From assembly GCF_002929745.1 (NCBI RefSeq), contig NZ_PJIQ01000004.1, positions 1 through 64,000 on the forward strand: 64,000 bases of DNA, in the 5' to 3' direction. The position numbers and the translations under genes are program-made. The DNA comes from Arthrobacter sp. B1805 (lineage in GTDB: Bacteria; Actinomycetota; Actinomycetes; Actinomycetales; Micrococcaceae). The notes beneath the pieces were generated by a model, which saw only the letters and a list, made by a program, of their open reading frames with translations, searched no databases and was not told where the DNA came from. Shown here in pieces: positions 42,382 to 51,088 of this stretch (positions within the stretch are counted from its first letter, which is position 1; each line of letters begins with the position of its first letter).

Positions 42382-43027
42382 GCACCGTCAGGACGATCTC
42401 GGGTGCTTCGGGGTCGCGCTCGATCTTGGAGCGGAGCCGCTGCACATGGACGTTGACCAGCCGGGTGTCGGCCGCGTGGCGATACCCCCAGACCTGCTCG
42501 AGCAGCAGTTCGCGGGTGAAGACCTGCCAGGGCTTCCGGGCGAGGGCGACCAGCAGGTCGAACTCCAGCGGCGTCAGGGAGACCCGCTCGTTCCCCCGCG
42601 TGACCTCGTGCCCGGCGACGTCGATGCTCACCTCTCCGATGCGCAGCGTCTCGGGAGCCTTCGAGTCGGCCGGACGGAGCCTTGCACGCACCCGGGCCAC
42701 GAGTTCGGCCGGCTTGAAGGGCTTCGGAACGTAGTCGTCGGCCCCCGACTCGAGTCCACGCACGATGTCCGAGGTGTCCGACTTGGCGGTGAGCATCACG
42801 ATCGGGACGTCGGACTCGCTGCGGATCTGCCGGCACACCTCGATGCCGTCCATGCCCGGGAGCATGAGGTCCAGCAGGACGAGGTCCGGATGGCTCGTAC
42901 GGAAGACGCCGAGCGCTGCGGCACCGTCAGCGCAGAACACGGGGTCGAAGCCGTCGTTGCGGAGGACGATGCCGATCATTTCGGAAAGAGCCTGGTCGTC
43001 GTCGACGACCAGTATGCGAGCCTTCAT
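42350..43027 (-). CDS. mtrA: Response regulator MtrA
   Basis: A 225-residue OmpR/PhoB-type regulator. The receiver domain has the acidic pair D10-D11, the phosphorylated D53 (LLDLMLPG), T80 and K102. The C-terminal winged helix (about 130-225) contains LTPLEFDLLVALARKPWQVFTRELLLEQVWGY. MtrA is essential in mycobacteria and controls dnaA, ripA and cell-wall genes. ATG at 43027 was chosen because proteins of this family start MKARILVVDDD; the upstream frame is unlike. Start of the operon mtrA-mtrB-lpqB, divergent from the membrane-protein operon at 43197. Confidence 0.96.
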   Translation of the reverse strand: MKARILVVDDDQALSEMIGIVLRNDGFDPVFCADGAAALGVFRTSHPDLVLLDLMLPGMDGIEVCRQIRSESDVPIVMLTAKSDTSDIVRGLESGADDYVPKPFKPAELVARVRARLRPADSKAPETLRIGEVSIDVAGHEVTRGNERVSLTPLEFDLLVALARKPWQVFTRELLLEQVWGYRHAADTRLVNVHVQRLRSKIERDPEAPEIVLTVRGVGYKAGQG

Positions 43028-43196
43028 ACCCCAATACTGTCCCATCGTGCCCGCAAAGTCCCACCAGCCCCACCACGCGTGGCATGGGAGGTGCTGCACA
43101 CAGCTGTGCGACTGCCCGGAAAAGGCGGTAGGCCTCACTATGATGCAGGGGGGACGCTGCTGGTATGCCTCCCGGAGCACCGACCGAGGGGACGCT

Positions 43197-44741
43197 ATGA
43201 GTGATCAGGTGAATGGTCAGCCGGACGACAGGGCGATGCCCGACGGGCAGCGTGCCGGCGGAGCAGCCGCGGACGATGCGGGCACCGACACGACTGGAAC
43301 GACGGGCACCCGGCTCGGGGCGTCGAGCCCGGGCGGCGCAGCAACAATCGGGCAGGGACCGGCTGCAGCACCGTGGCAGCCTCCCGGCCCGCAGAACCCG
43401 CCCGTCAACCCCTATGACACAGCCCGACCCAGCCGTCCTGCCGAGTTCAATCCCTGGGAACAGCCCGATCGCCGGCCTCATGACGCCGACCCGGCGAGGG
43501 CAAGCGACTACCCTGGCAGCCACGGCATGAACCAGGGCTCTCCGCTCCCCCCGGGTGCGATCCCGCCGCCACCCTCCGGCCAGCAGAACCAGGGCTGGGG
43601 CTGGAACTCGACCTATCCGCCCCACGGGCAAGGATCCGGTGGCTTTCCCAGTGGCGGCGCCTTCGGAGCTGGTCCCTATGGTGGTGGTCCCTATGGTGGT
43701 GGTCCCTACGGTGCAGCCCCCCAGTACCAGGCCCCGCCGAAGCCCGGTGTCATCCCACTGCGCCCGCTGGGTCTCGGGGAGATTCTCGACGGCGCGTTCC
43801 AGGCCTGCCGCAGGAACCCTCTCGCGACCTTCGGTATCGCCGTCCTCCTCCAGGCGGTGGTGGCCCTCGTGACCGTCCTGCTCATCGGTAACGTCCTGTC
43901 CTCCTTCGAGGTGTTCGAGGCGCGGAATCCGACGCCCGACAGCATGATCGGCGCTTTCGCCAGCCTGGGCGTCTTCGCCTCGGTAGCCGGCGTCGTGTCC
44001 GCTGTCGCGTTGCTCGTCCTGCAGGGCATCCTCGTCATCCCGATCGCACGTGCCGTCATCAACCAGAGGACGTCCTTCGGACAGGCATGGCGGCTCGCGC
44101 GCACGCGCTTCCTCCCCCTGCTCGGGTTCGGCCTCCTGTCCTTCGTGGCCGGCCTCCTGGGCCTCGTGCTCCTCGTCGGGATCTCGGCACTGGCGATCCT
44201 CGGCCTCGACGAGTACTCCGCGGTGGTCATCGTCCCGCTCGTGATCGGCGCCGTCGTGCTGATGGTCTGGGTGACCGTCAAGCTCGTCGTAGCGCCGGCG
44301 GCCCTGATGCTGGAGGGCACCGGGCCATGGACCTCCATCAAGCGTTCTTGGCTGCTGACCCGAGGCAATTGGTGGCGGACGTTCGGCATCGTGCTGCTGA
44401 CGAGCATCATCGTCTCCATCATCGCGTCGGTCATCTCCACGCCGCTCACCTTCGCCGTGTCACTCATCTTCGGATTCAGCTCGACGTCATCCACCGCGCC
44501 CGATGCCCTGGCTTCGCTGCCGATCCTCGTCGCGACCCAAGCGATCACCGCCCTGTTCACCGCCATCGGTTACGCCTTCCAGGCGGGCGTGACATCACTG
44601 CTGTACGTCGACCTCCGCATCCGCCGCGAAGGCTTCGACGTCGTGCTCCTGCGTGAACACGAGCAGGCCGCGTCCGGACGGACGGACGTCCTCCCGGGCG
44701 GCACCGCCTCGTTCGGACACCGACCGGACGACGCCGGCTGA
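43197..44741 (+). CDS. GDPD-membrane-domain-like integral membrane protein
   Basis: A 514-residue protein. The first 190 residues are disordered and rich in Gly, Pro and Gln, ending in three GPYGG repeats; the rest (about 200-490) has six or more hydrophobic segments with RPLGLGEILDGAFQACRRNP, as in the glycerophosphoryl diester phosphodiesterase membrane domain (GDPD_memb) family, which often stands alone without an enzyme domain. The ATG at 43197 has GAGGGG upstream. It is the first gene of an operon with DUF4129, DUF4350, MoxR and DUF58 proteins. A -10-like TATGAT lies at 43139-43144. Possible role in envelope assembly; function unknown. Confidence 0.82.
   Translation: MSDQVNGQPDDRAMPDGQRAGGAAADDAGTDTTGTTGTRLGASSPGGAATIGQGPAAAPWQPPGPQNPPVNPYDTARPSRPAEFNPWEQPDRRPHDADPARASDYPGSHGMNQGSPLPPGAIPPPPSGQQNQGWGWNSTYPPHGQGSGGFPSGGAFGAGPYGGGPYGGGPYGAAPQYQAPPKPGVIPLRPLGLGEILDGAFQACRRNPLATFGIAVLLQAVVALVTVLLIGNVLSSFEVFEARNPTPDSMIGAFASLGVFASVAGVVSAVALLVLQGILVIPIARAVINQRTSFGQAWRLARTRFLPLLGFGLLSFVAGLLGLVLLVGISALAILGLDEYSAVVIVPLVIGAVVLMVWVTVKLVVAPAALMLEGTGPWTSIKRSWLLTRGNWWRTFGIVLLTSIIVSIIASVISTPLTFAVSLIFGFSSTSSTAPDALASLPILVATQAITALFTAIGYAFQAGVTSLLYVDLRIRREGFDVVLLREHEQAASGRTDVLPGGTASFGHRPDDAG
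43671..43715. repeat. Three 15-bp repeats encoding GPYGG
   Basis: GGTCCCTATGGTGGT occurs at 43671-43685 and 43686-43700 and in altered form at 43701-43715. The unit encodes GPYGG in the low-complexity N-terminal part of the membrane protein. Confidence 0.85.
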
Positions 44742-44797
44742 TGCCGCACCACCCGACCGACGAGACGCCCGGCCCCGAGACCCCGTGGTCACCGTGA
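44741..44797 (+). other. 18-codon open frame linking two coupled genes
   Basis: An ATG that overlaps the stop of the membrane-protein gene (TGATG at 44739-44743) opens a frame of 18 codons. Its TGA overlaps an ATG (TGATG at 44795-44799) that is the best start for the DUF4129 gene. It may be a translational relay or a chance arrangement; no homology is expected for a peptide of this size. Confidence 0.25.
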
Positions 44798-45504
44798 TGG
44801 CCCCGCTGCCGGCACCCGTGATGGCGCCGTTCGCGACAACGTTCACGGCATCGTTCGCCACACCGCGCCTGGTGCCGGACGCCGATGAGGCACGCACTCT
44901 CCTCGAACAGGAACTGGCCAAGCCGTCCTACGTCGAGGCGCAGCCCAGCATCTTCGAGCGCATTATCGGCGACGCGCTCCGAGGCCTCGCGAGACTGTTC
45001 GACGGGCTCGGCGGCCTGGGCGCCGGTCCGGGGACCCTCGTGGTCGCGGTCGGTGCTGCGCTCATCATCATCGTGGCCATCGTGCTCATCAAGCCACGCC
45101 TCAACGCCCGCGGAAAGCAGCAGGAGGCAGCAGTGTTCGACGACGGCGCGCGGCGATCGGCGAACCACCACCGCAGCCGTGCAGCAGCCCACGCCCACGC
45201 CGGGGAGTGGAACGGCGCCGTCGCCGAGCTGCTGAGGGCGATCATCCGCTCGGCCGAGGAACGCGTCGTGATCGACGAGCAACCCGGCAGGACGGCGACG
45301 GAGGCGAGTCTTCAGCTCGGTGCCGTCTTTCCACCCGTGTCTCCGGACATCGAGTGGCTCGCCGACCTGTTCAACGAGACCCACTACGGCAGTGGCACCG
45401 CAACGGCGCAGGATTACCGCCGCGCCTTCGAGGTCGATGCCCGCCTGTCCTCCGAACGTCCTGCCCAGAGCGCCAGTCCCACGACGTTGGCGGCGCCGCG
45501 GTGA
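44797..45504 (+). CDS. DUF4129 domain protein
   Basis: A 235-residue protein with a short hydrophobic N-terminal part, the conserved PDADEARTLLEQELAKPSY and SIFERIIGDALRGL segments, one strong membrane helix (about 85-108: GTLVVAVGAALIIIVAIVLI) and a cytoplasmic C-terminal helical domain with AGEWNGAVAELLRAIIRSAEERVVID and PGRTATE, the DUF4129 core. DUF4129 proteins occur with MoxR ATPases and DUF58 proteins; some are fused to transglutaminase domains. The start is ambiguous: ATG 44797, or GTG 44785, or ATG 44821; none has a good ribosome site. The stop overlaps the next GTG start. Confidence 0.82.
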   Translation: MAPLPAPVMAPFATTFTASFATPRLVPDADEARTLLEQELAKPSYVEAQPSIFERIIGDALRGLARLFDGLGGLGAGPGTLVVAVGAALIIIVAIVLIKPRLNARGKQQEAAVFDDGARRSANHHRSRAAAHAHAGEWNGAVAELLRAIIRSAEERVVIDEQPGRTATEASLQLGAVFPPVSPDIEWLADLFNETHYGSGTATAQDYRRAFEVDARLSSERPAQSASPTTLAAPR

Positions 45505-46805
45505 TCACGGGGAGTAGGAAGCCGCCCTCCGTACCGGCCGCAGCCACGGCCGGAACCACGCCCGGAGCCAGGGCCGGGAGGCGCACGAGTGCAGGAAGTG
45601 TGCGTTCTCCGGGGAATCCGGGACGTCCGGAGGACGAGGTGATGGGCGACGGCAGCACTGCGCTGGCGACCGCCCGTTCCCGGCTGCGGCGTGCCGTCCC
45701 GCTCCTGATCGGCGCCGTCGTCCTCGCCGTGGTCGTGCTGGTCAACCTGTTGTCCGGACAGGAGGAGGACGACCGCCCACTGTCCCCCGGCAACCCCGCT
45801 CCCGACGGTGCACGCGCGGTGGCAGAGGTGCTCGAGTCGGAGGGGGTCGACGTCGTGCGTGTCCACACGTACGAGGATGCGATCGAGGCCCTCGGCGACG
45901 ATTCCGCGACGTTGTTCCTGAACGACGCCCAGCAATATCTCAGCGCGGACCAGCTGTCCAAGCTGACGGCGGGCGCGGAGCGGGCCGTCCTCGCGGCGCC
46001 GGGTGAGCGGCAGTTGACCGCCCTCGACGAGGAGTTCGCCGTCGTCGGTGCCGTTCCTGTCGACTTCGCCGGCGAGGCGTCCGCAGTGGCCGCCGAGTGC
46101 TCCGATCCCGATGCCCTGGCAGCAGGCACACTCTCCGGGAACGGAACGGCCTATTCAGGCGCCGTCACGTGCTTCCCGGCGTCGATCGACGGCGAGACGG
46201 GCGGCCTCTACATCACGGACACCGACGGTTCGGTGGCCGTTCTCGGGGCGCCGGAGATCCTGTCGAACGGCCTGATCACGGACGAGGGGAACGCGGCCCT
46301 CGCCCTCAGGGCTCTCGGGTCCACCCCGACGCTCGTCTGGTACGAGCCGAGCGGGGCGGACGTCGCGTCGACCGGCGAAGGTATCGATCCGCTGACGCTC
46401 CTGCCCGCATGGGTGGACTTCCTGCTCATCTGGCTCCTCCTCTGTGCTGTCCTGGCGATGGTGTGGCGGGGACGCCGCGTGGGTCCCCTGGCCATCGAAC
46501 CGTTGCCCGTCGTCGTCCGCGCCGCCGAGACAGCAGAGGGGCGAGCACGGCTCTACCAGGACTCCGGCTCCGTCGCGCATGCCGCGGCCACGCTCCGCGC
46601 AGCAACGCTCGCCCGTCTGGCCCAGCGCCTGCGGGTGGAGCGCTCAGCGTCCCCCACCGAGGTCCTTCAGGCAGCTGCCCGTCACAGCGGACGGAGCCAG
46701 GTGGAACTGGAGCAGAGGCTGCTTGGCCACACACCGACCACGAACCGCGAGCTTGTGCTGTGGGCACAGGAGATTCTCGACCTCGAGAAGGAGATCACAT
46801 CATGA
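45501..46805 (+). CDS. DUF4350 domain membrane protein
   Basis: A 434-residue protein with a basic, disordered N-terminus of about 60 residues, a membrane helix at 65-85, an extracellular DUF4350 domain (about 95-300; SPGNPAPDGARAVAEVLESEGVDV fits its first helix), a second helix near 315-335 (WVDFLLIWLLLCAVLAMVW) and a cytoplasmic tail with helical repeats. The DUF4350 fold resembles GATase/DUF4159-like Rossmann domains in MoxR clusters. The GTG start sits on the upstream stop (GTGA) and the stop overlaps the moxR start (ATGA), showing tight coupling. An internal ATG near residue 48 is an alternative. Confidence 0.8.
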   Translation: MITGSRKPPSVPAAATAGTTPGARAGRRTSAGSVRSPGNPGRPEDEVMGDGSTALATARSRLRRAVPLLIGAVVLAVVVLVNLLSGQEEDDRPLSPGNPAPDGARAVAEVLESEGVDVVRVHTYEDAIEALGDDSATLFLNDAQQYLSADQLSKLTAGAERAVLAAPGERQLTALDEEFAVVGAVPVDFAGEASAVAAECSDPDALAAGTLSGNGTAYSGAVTCFPASIDGETGGLYITDTDGSVAVLGAPEILSNGLITDEGNAALALRALGSTPTLVWYEPSGADVASTGEGIDPLTLLPAWVDFLLIWLLLCAVLAMVWRGRRVGPLAIEPLPVVVRAAETAEGRARLYQDSGSVAHAAATLRAATLARLAQRLRVERSASPTEVLQAAARHSGRSQVELEQRLLGHTPTTNRELVLWAQEILDLEKEITS

Positions 46806-47896
46806 ACCCATCCGACGGCTGGCAGGACGGCTCGCAGCAGGGGCCACCGGTAGCACCGCAGGCAGCACCAGCGGCGACCCATTCGTCGACGCGCACCGAG
46901 GACCGTGGGCAGGAGGCAGGGCTGCCCGGGTCTCCCTCCCCCGACGGCGAAGGCGCCCGGGAGGCGCTCCTGCGGGTGCGCACCGAGGTCGGCAAGTCGA
47001 TCGTCGGTCAGGACTCCGCGGTGACGGGACTCCTGATCGGGCTCCTCGCCGACGGGCACGTGCTGCTCGAAGGTGTTCCCGGCGTCGCCAAGACCCTGCT
47101 GGTGCGCACCCTCGCGGCCGCCCTGGACCTCGACACCAAGCGCGTCCAGTTCACGCCCGACCTCATGCCCGGCGACATCACGGGCTCGCTCATCTACGAA
47201 TCGAAGACCTCGGAGTTCACCTTCCGGGAGGGCCCGGTCTTCACGAACATCCTCCTCGCCGATGAGATCAACCGCACTCCGCCCAAGACGCAGGCCTCGC
47301 TGCTGGAAGCCATGGAGGAACGACAGGTCTCCGTGGACGGCGTCTCACGACGCCTTCCAGCGCCGTTCATCGTTGCGGCGACGCAGAATCCCGTCGAGTA
47401 CGAGGGCACCTATCCCCTGCCGGAGGCCCAGCTGGACCGCTTCCTGCTCAAGCTCACCCTTCCGCTTCCTGGGCGCGACGACGAGATCGAGGTGGTCCGC
47501 CGTCACAGCGTCGGTTTCGATCCGCGCAACCTCCGCTCGGCCGGTGTGCGGGCCGTCGCCGGCGCAGAGGACCTCGCGAGGGCCAGGAGTGCAGTGTCGC
47601 GGGTGGAGATCGCGCCCGAAGTAGTCGCCTACATCGTGGACCTGGTCCGGGCCACCCGGGCCTCGCCGTCGTTCCAACTCGGCGTGTCCCCCAGGGGTGC
47701 GACGGCGCTGCTGAACACCTCCCGGGCCTGGGCATGGCTCTCGGGCCGCTCCTTCGTCACTCCCGACGACGTGAAGGCACTCACCCTGCCCGCACTGCGG
47801 CACCGTGTCGCGCTGAGGCCCGAGGCGCAGATGGACGGCATCGATGTGGACGACGTGCTCGGCGGCATCCTCAGCACCGTCCCCGTCCCGAGGTAG
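46802..47896 (+). CDS. MoxR-family AAA+ ATPase
   Basis: A 364-residue AAA+ ATPase. A 50-residue disordered N-terminus leads into the core: Walker A GVPGVAKT at 91-98, Walker B LLADEINR at 151-158, the sensor-1 segment VAATQNPVEYEGTYPLPEAQLDRF and a C-terminal lid domain. MoxR proteins act as chaperone-like helpers in assembly of multi-subunit envelope or metal-centre proteins, with a DUF58/VWA partner, here encoded immediately downstream. ATG overlaps the upstream stop. Substrate unknown. Confidence 0.93.
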   Translation: MNPSDGWQDGSQQGPPVAPQAAPAATHSSTRTEDRGQEAGLPGSPSPDGEGAREALLRVRTEVGKSIVGQDSAVTGLLIGLLADGHVLLEGVPGVAKTLLVRTLAAALDLDTKRVQFTPDLMPGDITGSLIYESKTSEFTFREGPVFTNILLADEINRTPPKTQASLLEAMEERQVSVDGVSRRLPAPFIVAATQNPVEYEGTYPLPEAQLDRFLLKLTLPLPGRDDEIEVVRRHSVGFDPRNLRSAGVRAVAGAEDLARARSAVSRVEIAPEVVAYIVDLVRATRASPSFQLGVSPRGATALLNTSRAWAWLSGRSFVTPDDVKALTLPALRHRVALRPEAQMDGIDVDDVLGGILSTVPVPR

Positions 47897-47959
47897 CGCC
47901 AGGCCCGAACGCACGATCCGGCCGTTGCAACCACGCCGCCGGATCCGAAAGGAGAATTC

Positions 47960-49252
47960 GTGGTCATCACCGGGCGTCTCGTCCTCCTGGCGCTGATCGG
48001 CGTCGTTCCCGTCGTCCTGTACCCGGGCATCGTGTCGACCCTGCTGTGGGCAGGTCTCCTCGCAGCGGTGTGCGGCCTCGATGTCGCGCTCGCCGCTTCG
48101 CCCCGCCGCGTCGGAATCGTCCGTACCCTGCCGGACGGCGTCCGCCTGGGCGAGGAATGCAGCAGCACCATGGTGCTGCGCAATGACAGCCGACGCCCCC
48201 TGCGCGCCACGGTCCGCGAGGCGTGGCAGCCCTCGGCGGGGGCCGTCGATCCCGAGCAGTTCGTGGCGGTCCCGGCGGGTGAGTCCCGGCGCATGTCGGT
48301 ATCGCTGCGGCCCACACGGCGGGGCATACGCCGGGTGGAGACGGTGACGATCCGCAGCACAGGCCCGATGGGAGTGGCCGCCCGTCAGGTGACGGTTCCG
48401 GCTCCCGGCGTGCTACGGGTCCTTCCGCCGTTCAACTCCAAACGGCACCTGCCCTCGAAACTGCGCAGGCTGCGCGAACTCGACGGGCAATCGGCCGTCC
48501 AGATCAGGGGGGCGGGTACGGAGTTCGACTCCCTGCGCGACTACGTGCGCGGCGACGACGTGCGGTCCATCGACTGGCGCGCGACGGCTCGACGGCAGGA
48601 CACCGTCGTGCGGACGTGGCGTCCCGAGCGGGACCGGCGCGTCGTCGTCGTGCTCGATACCTCCCGCACCTCCGCAGCTCGGGTCCTCGACGAACCGCGG
48701 CTGGATACCGGCATCGAGGCCGCGCTCCTGCTGTCGGTCCTGGCCGAGCGCGGCGGCGACAAGGTGCACTTCCTCGCCTTCGACCGCAGGCTGCGCGCCC
48801 GTGTCGACTCCACTGCCAAGGGCAGCCTTCTGGGTGCCCTCGTCACCGCCATGGCACCCCTCGACGCCGAACTGATCGAGGCCGACTGGTCACGGCTTCC
48901 AGCGCATGTCCGGAGCGCGTCCGCACACCGCTCCCTCGTGGTGCTGCTGACGTCGCTCGATGCGGGGGCAGTGGAGGAAGGTCTGCTGCCTGCACTGCCG
49001 GCGCTGACCGAGCGCCACGTCGTCGTCGTCGCCTCCGTTCGGGACCCGCGGCTCGAGGAGTTGAGCATCGACCGCTCGACGGCCGCGGCGACGTTCCGCG
49101 CAGCGGCAGCCGAACGGGCGCTGCTCGACCGCGCTGCGGTGGCGAACCAGATCCGTCTCCTGGGCGCGGAGGTCGTCGATGCGGTTCCCGCGGACCTTCC
49201 GCCGCTGCTCGCGGATACCTACATCCGGCTGAAGGCGGCCGGGCGCCTGTAG
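47960..49252 (+). CDS. DUF58 domain protein, MoxR partner
   Basis: A 430-residue protein with two N-terminal hydrophobic segments (about 4-45), a beta-rich middle (about 55-160) and a DUF58 domain with the signature EFDSLRDYVRGDDVRSIDW near 183-201, followed by a VWA-like domain with VVVLDTSRTS (metal-binding DxSxT-like). DUF58 proteins are the regular partners of MoxR ATPases. The GTG start has AAAGGAGA upstream. It closes the operon that starts at 43197. Confidence 0.9.
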   Translation: MVITGRLVLLALIGVVPVVLYPGIVSTLLWAGLLAAVCGLDVALAASPRRVGIVRTLPDGVRLGEECSSTMVLRNDSRRPLRATVREAWQPSAGAVDPEQFVAVPAGESRRMSVSLRPTRRGIRRVETVTIRSTGPMGVAARQVTVPAPGVLRVLPPFNSKRHLPSKLRRLRELDGQSAVQIRGAGTEFDSLRDYVRGDDVRSIDWRATARRQDTVVRTWRPERDRRVVVVLDTSRTSAARVLDEPRLDTGIEAALLLSVLAERGGDKVHFLAFDRRLRARVDSTAKGSLLGALVTAMAPLDAELIEADWSRLPAHVRSASAHRSLVVLLTSLDAGAVEEGLLPALPALTERHVVVVASVRDPRLEELSIDRSTAAATFRAAAAERALLDRAAVANQIRLLGAEVVDAVPADLPPLLADTYIRLKAAGRL

Positions 49253-49355
49253 CAGGAGCGGGGCCCCTGGTCCCGCACGTCCGTCCCGCTGGCAGCGCGG
49301 CCGGTTCAGCTCGCGTCATGGTTGACTGGTTGTCCGAGCGACGGAAGTGGGCGGC

Positions 49356-50024
49356 ATGATCTCGATCTACCAGCAGGCGATGGGCAGTGCCTTCGGCCGT
49401 CTGCAGCCGGAGCTGCGATCGTATTTCGGTCTGCATGCCGGGAGCGGGCTGTCCGGGCATGGGCGCGGCGTGTTCGAGGTCGCCGGATGTCCCGCCTGGT
49501 TCGCCCGCCCGGCCTTCCGGCTCACTGCTCGCGAGAACGCCTTCTTCCCCGAGTACGACAACGATGTGCCCTTCGAGATCAGGAACTACCCCCACATCGA
49601 TCCCTTCGGACGGCAGGCTCTCACCGCGCGTCGGGAACTCGACTTCGGCACCGCGCTGCGGGTGTTCGAGGACACGACATCGCTTCAGGACGGCATCCTG
49701 GCGGACTACGTGGGCAAGCACCGGCGCATGGCCACTCTGCTGACCTGTTCGGCCACGGATGAAGGGCACATCCGGATGGTCTCTTCGCGGACCCGGGTGT
49801 TCGCCGGCCTGTGGCTGTCCGTGCCCGATGCCCTCGGAGCGCTCGCGTACGTCGAGCAGTGGTGGGACGACGAGTCCGGAGCCTTCCGGATCAAGACCCG
49901 GGTGGTGCACCGCCAGCTCGGCACCCTGCTCGTGTACGCGGGCCGGTTCGACTACACGCTCGAGGAGTTCGACGGCGAGCTTCCGGCCGACGCGCAGCCG
50001 CGGCGCTGGGAGCAGCGCGTCTGA
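49356..50024 (+). CDS. DUF4166 domain protein
   Basis: A 222-residue protein with an N-terminal helix (IYQQAMGSAFGRLQPELRSYF), a GLSGHGRGVFEV segment and a C-terminal region with FRIKTRVVHRQLGTLLVYAGRFDY. This agrees with DUF4166 proteins, found as stand-alone proteins or at the end of NAD-dependent epimerase-like proteins; function unknown. The ATG at 49356 has GGAAG upstream; a GTG three codons earlier is an alternative. It follows the DUF58 gene by about 100 bases and may or may not share its transcript. Confidence 0.72.
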   Translation: MISIYQQAMGSAFGRLQPELRSYFGLHAGSGLSGHGRGVFEVAGCPAWFARPAFRLTARENAFFPEYDNDVPFEIRNYPHIDPFGRQALTARRELDFGTALRVFEDTTSLQDGILADYVGKHRRMATLLTCSATDEGHIRMVSSRTRVFAGLWLSVPDALGALAYVEQWWDDESGAFRIKTRVVHRQLGTLLVYAGRFDYTLEEFDGELPADAQPRRWEQRV

Positions 50025-50056
50025 TCCGACGTCCCGCCGCCCCCGTCGTCGCGCTG

Positions 50057-51088
50057 TCATCCCTCGGCGCGGACCTGCTCCAGTGCATCGGCCACCTGCA
50101 CCAGGCGTGCAAGAAGGCGCACGGCGTCGCCCTGCGATCGCGCCTCCAGCCCCGGCAGGGTGGTGACGGTCAACGCGCCGAGCGCCCGCACCGGCAGTCC
50201 GACACGCTGCCAGCCCGCCAGTGCCGATTCCACGAGGGCGGTCACCTGCGGCAGTGGCGCGCCCGGGTCGACGACGGCCAGCTCCAGGCGGCGTCCGGCC
50301 TCGATGTCCTCCGCGAGATCCTCCCAGCGGCGGTCGGAGATCCTGTGCACGGCGAGGGACAGCGCTGACGCAGCACTGGTACGGGCCGCGTCGATCGCCA
50401 CGTCTCCGGGGCCCGGCGCCACGACGGTACCGGTGGCTCCGGCCGCGACCGCCGATGCCGTCACGAGGTCCCATGCTTCGGTGGCCTCACGCCGGTCGAC
50501 GGCCCGGAGTGTGCGGTAGCCACTCGCGGTGGGCACGCGGCCTGTGAGGACGACGTCCGCCTCCGGTTCGTCGAACTGCAGCAGGATCTCCGCGCCCTGT
50601 GCCACGGCGGAGACGCGGCGGACGAGGTTCCCCACGCCCGCAGCCAGCGACTCGTAGAGCTCACGCCGCGCACCGTGGTCGACCAGGACGCGTTCGCCGC
50701 GGTGCAGGTGCGTGCCGGCGGCGAGCGACAGGGGCCCGTGAAGGTGTAGTCTCAGGCGCTGCGCGGGCTGCTCCTCCGCACCGGCTATGTCGCCGAGCGC
50801 GTTGATGTCCGAGGACAGCGCGGACTCCGCGCGCCGCTGATCCCTGCCCGGTCGTTGAACGAGGCGCCAGCCGTGCGGCTGGAGATCGAACGGCAGGTCG
50901 ACCAGCACACCGAGGGTACGCCCGACGGCGTCACTGCCGGGTCCACGTGCGGGAAGGGACGGGAGGAACGGCAGATGTGCTCCTCCGAGTTCACCGCGCA
51001 CCGCCCGGTTGGCCTCCAGGGGATCCGTTCCGGGCCAGTCTCCGGCGGCCGTCGCTCGGACCGTCCTCGGTTGCAGATCCTCAGGCAT
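50057..51088 (-). CDS. MetE-like (cobalamin-independent methionine synthase-related) protein
   Basis: A 343-residue protein resembling actinobacterial methionine-synthase-like proteins such as Rv3015c. DWPGTDPLEA near the N-terminus corresponds to the family GSWPG motif; LPARGPGSDAVGRTLGVLVDLPFD and RLVQRPGRDQRR follow the same order, and LHLHGPLSLAAGTHL fits a barrel strand. It is much shorter than MetE (about 750 residues) and no zinc-binding His/Cys set is evident, so methyl transfer is doubtful. The start at ATG 51088 overlaps the chorismate mutase stop by eight bases. It is the last gene of the iscS-mnmA operon, as in many Actinobacteria. Confidence 0.72.
   Translation of the reverse strand: MPEDLQPRTVRATAAGDWPGTDPLEANRAVRGELGGAHLPFLPSLPARGPGSDAVGRTLGVLVDLPFDLQPHGWRLVQRPGRDQRRAESALSSDINALGDIAGAEEQPAQRLRLHLHGPLSLAAGTHLHRGERVLVDHGARRELYESLAAGVGNLVRRVSAVAQGAEILLQFDEPEADVVLTGRVPTASGYRTLRAVDRREATEAWDLVTASAVAAGATGTVVAPGPGDVAIDAARTSAASALSLAVHRISDRRWEDLAEDIEAGRRLELAVVDPGAPLPQVTALVESALAGWQRVGLPVRALGALTVTTLPGLEARSQGDAVRLLARLVQVADALEQVRAEG

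Noticed and set aside
48843..50474. 543-codon minus-strand frame
   Set aside because: Antisense to the DUF58 and DUF4166 genes; Arg/Gly-rich and without motifs.
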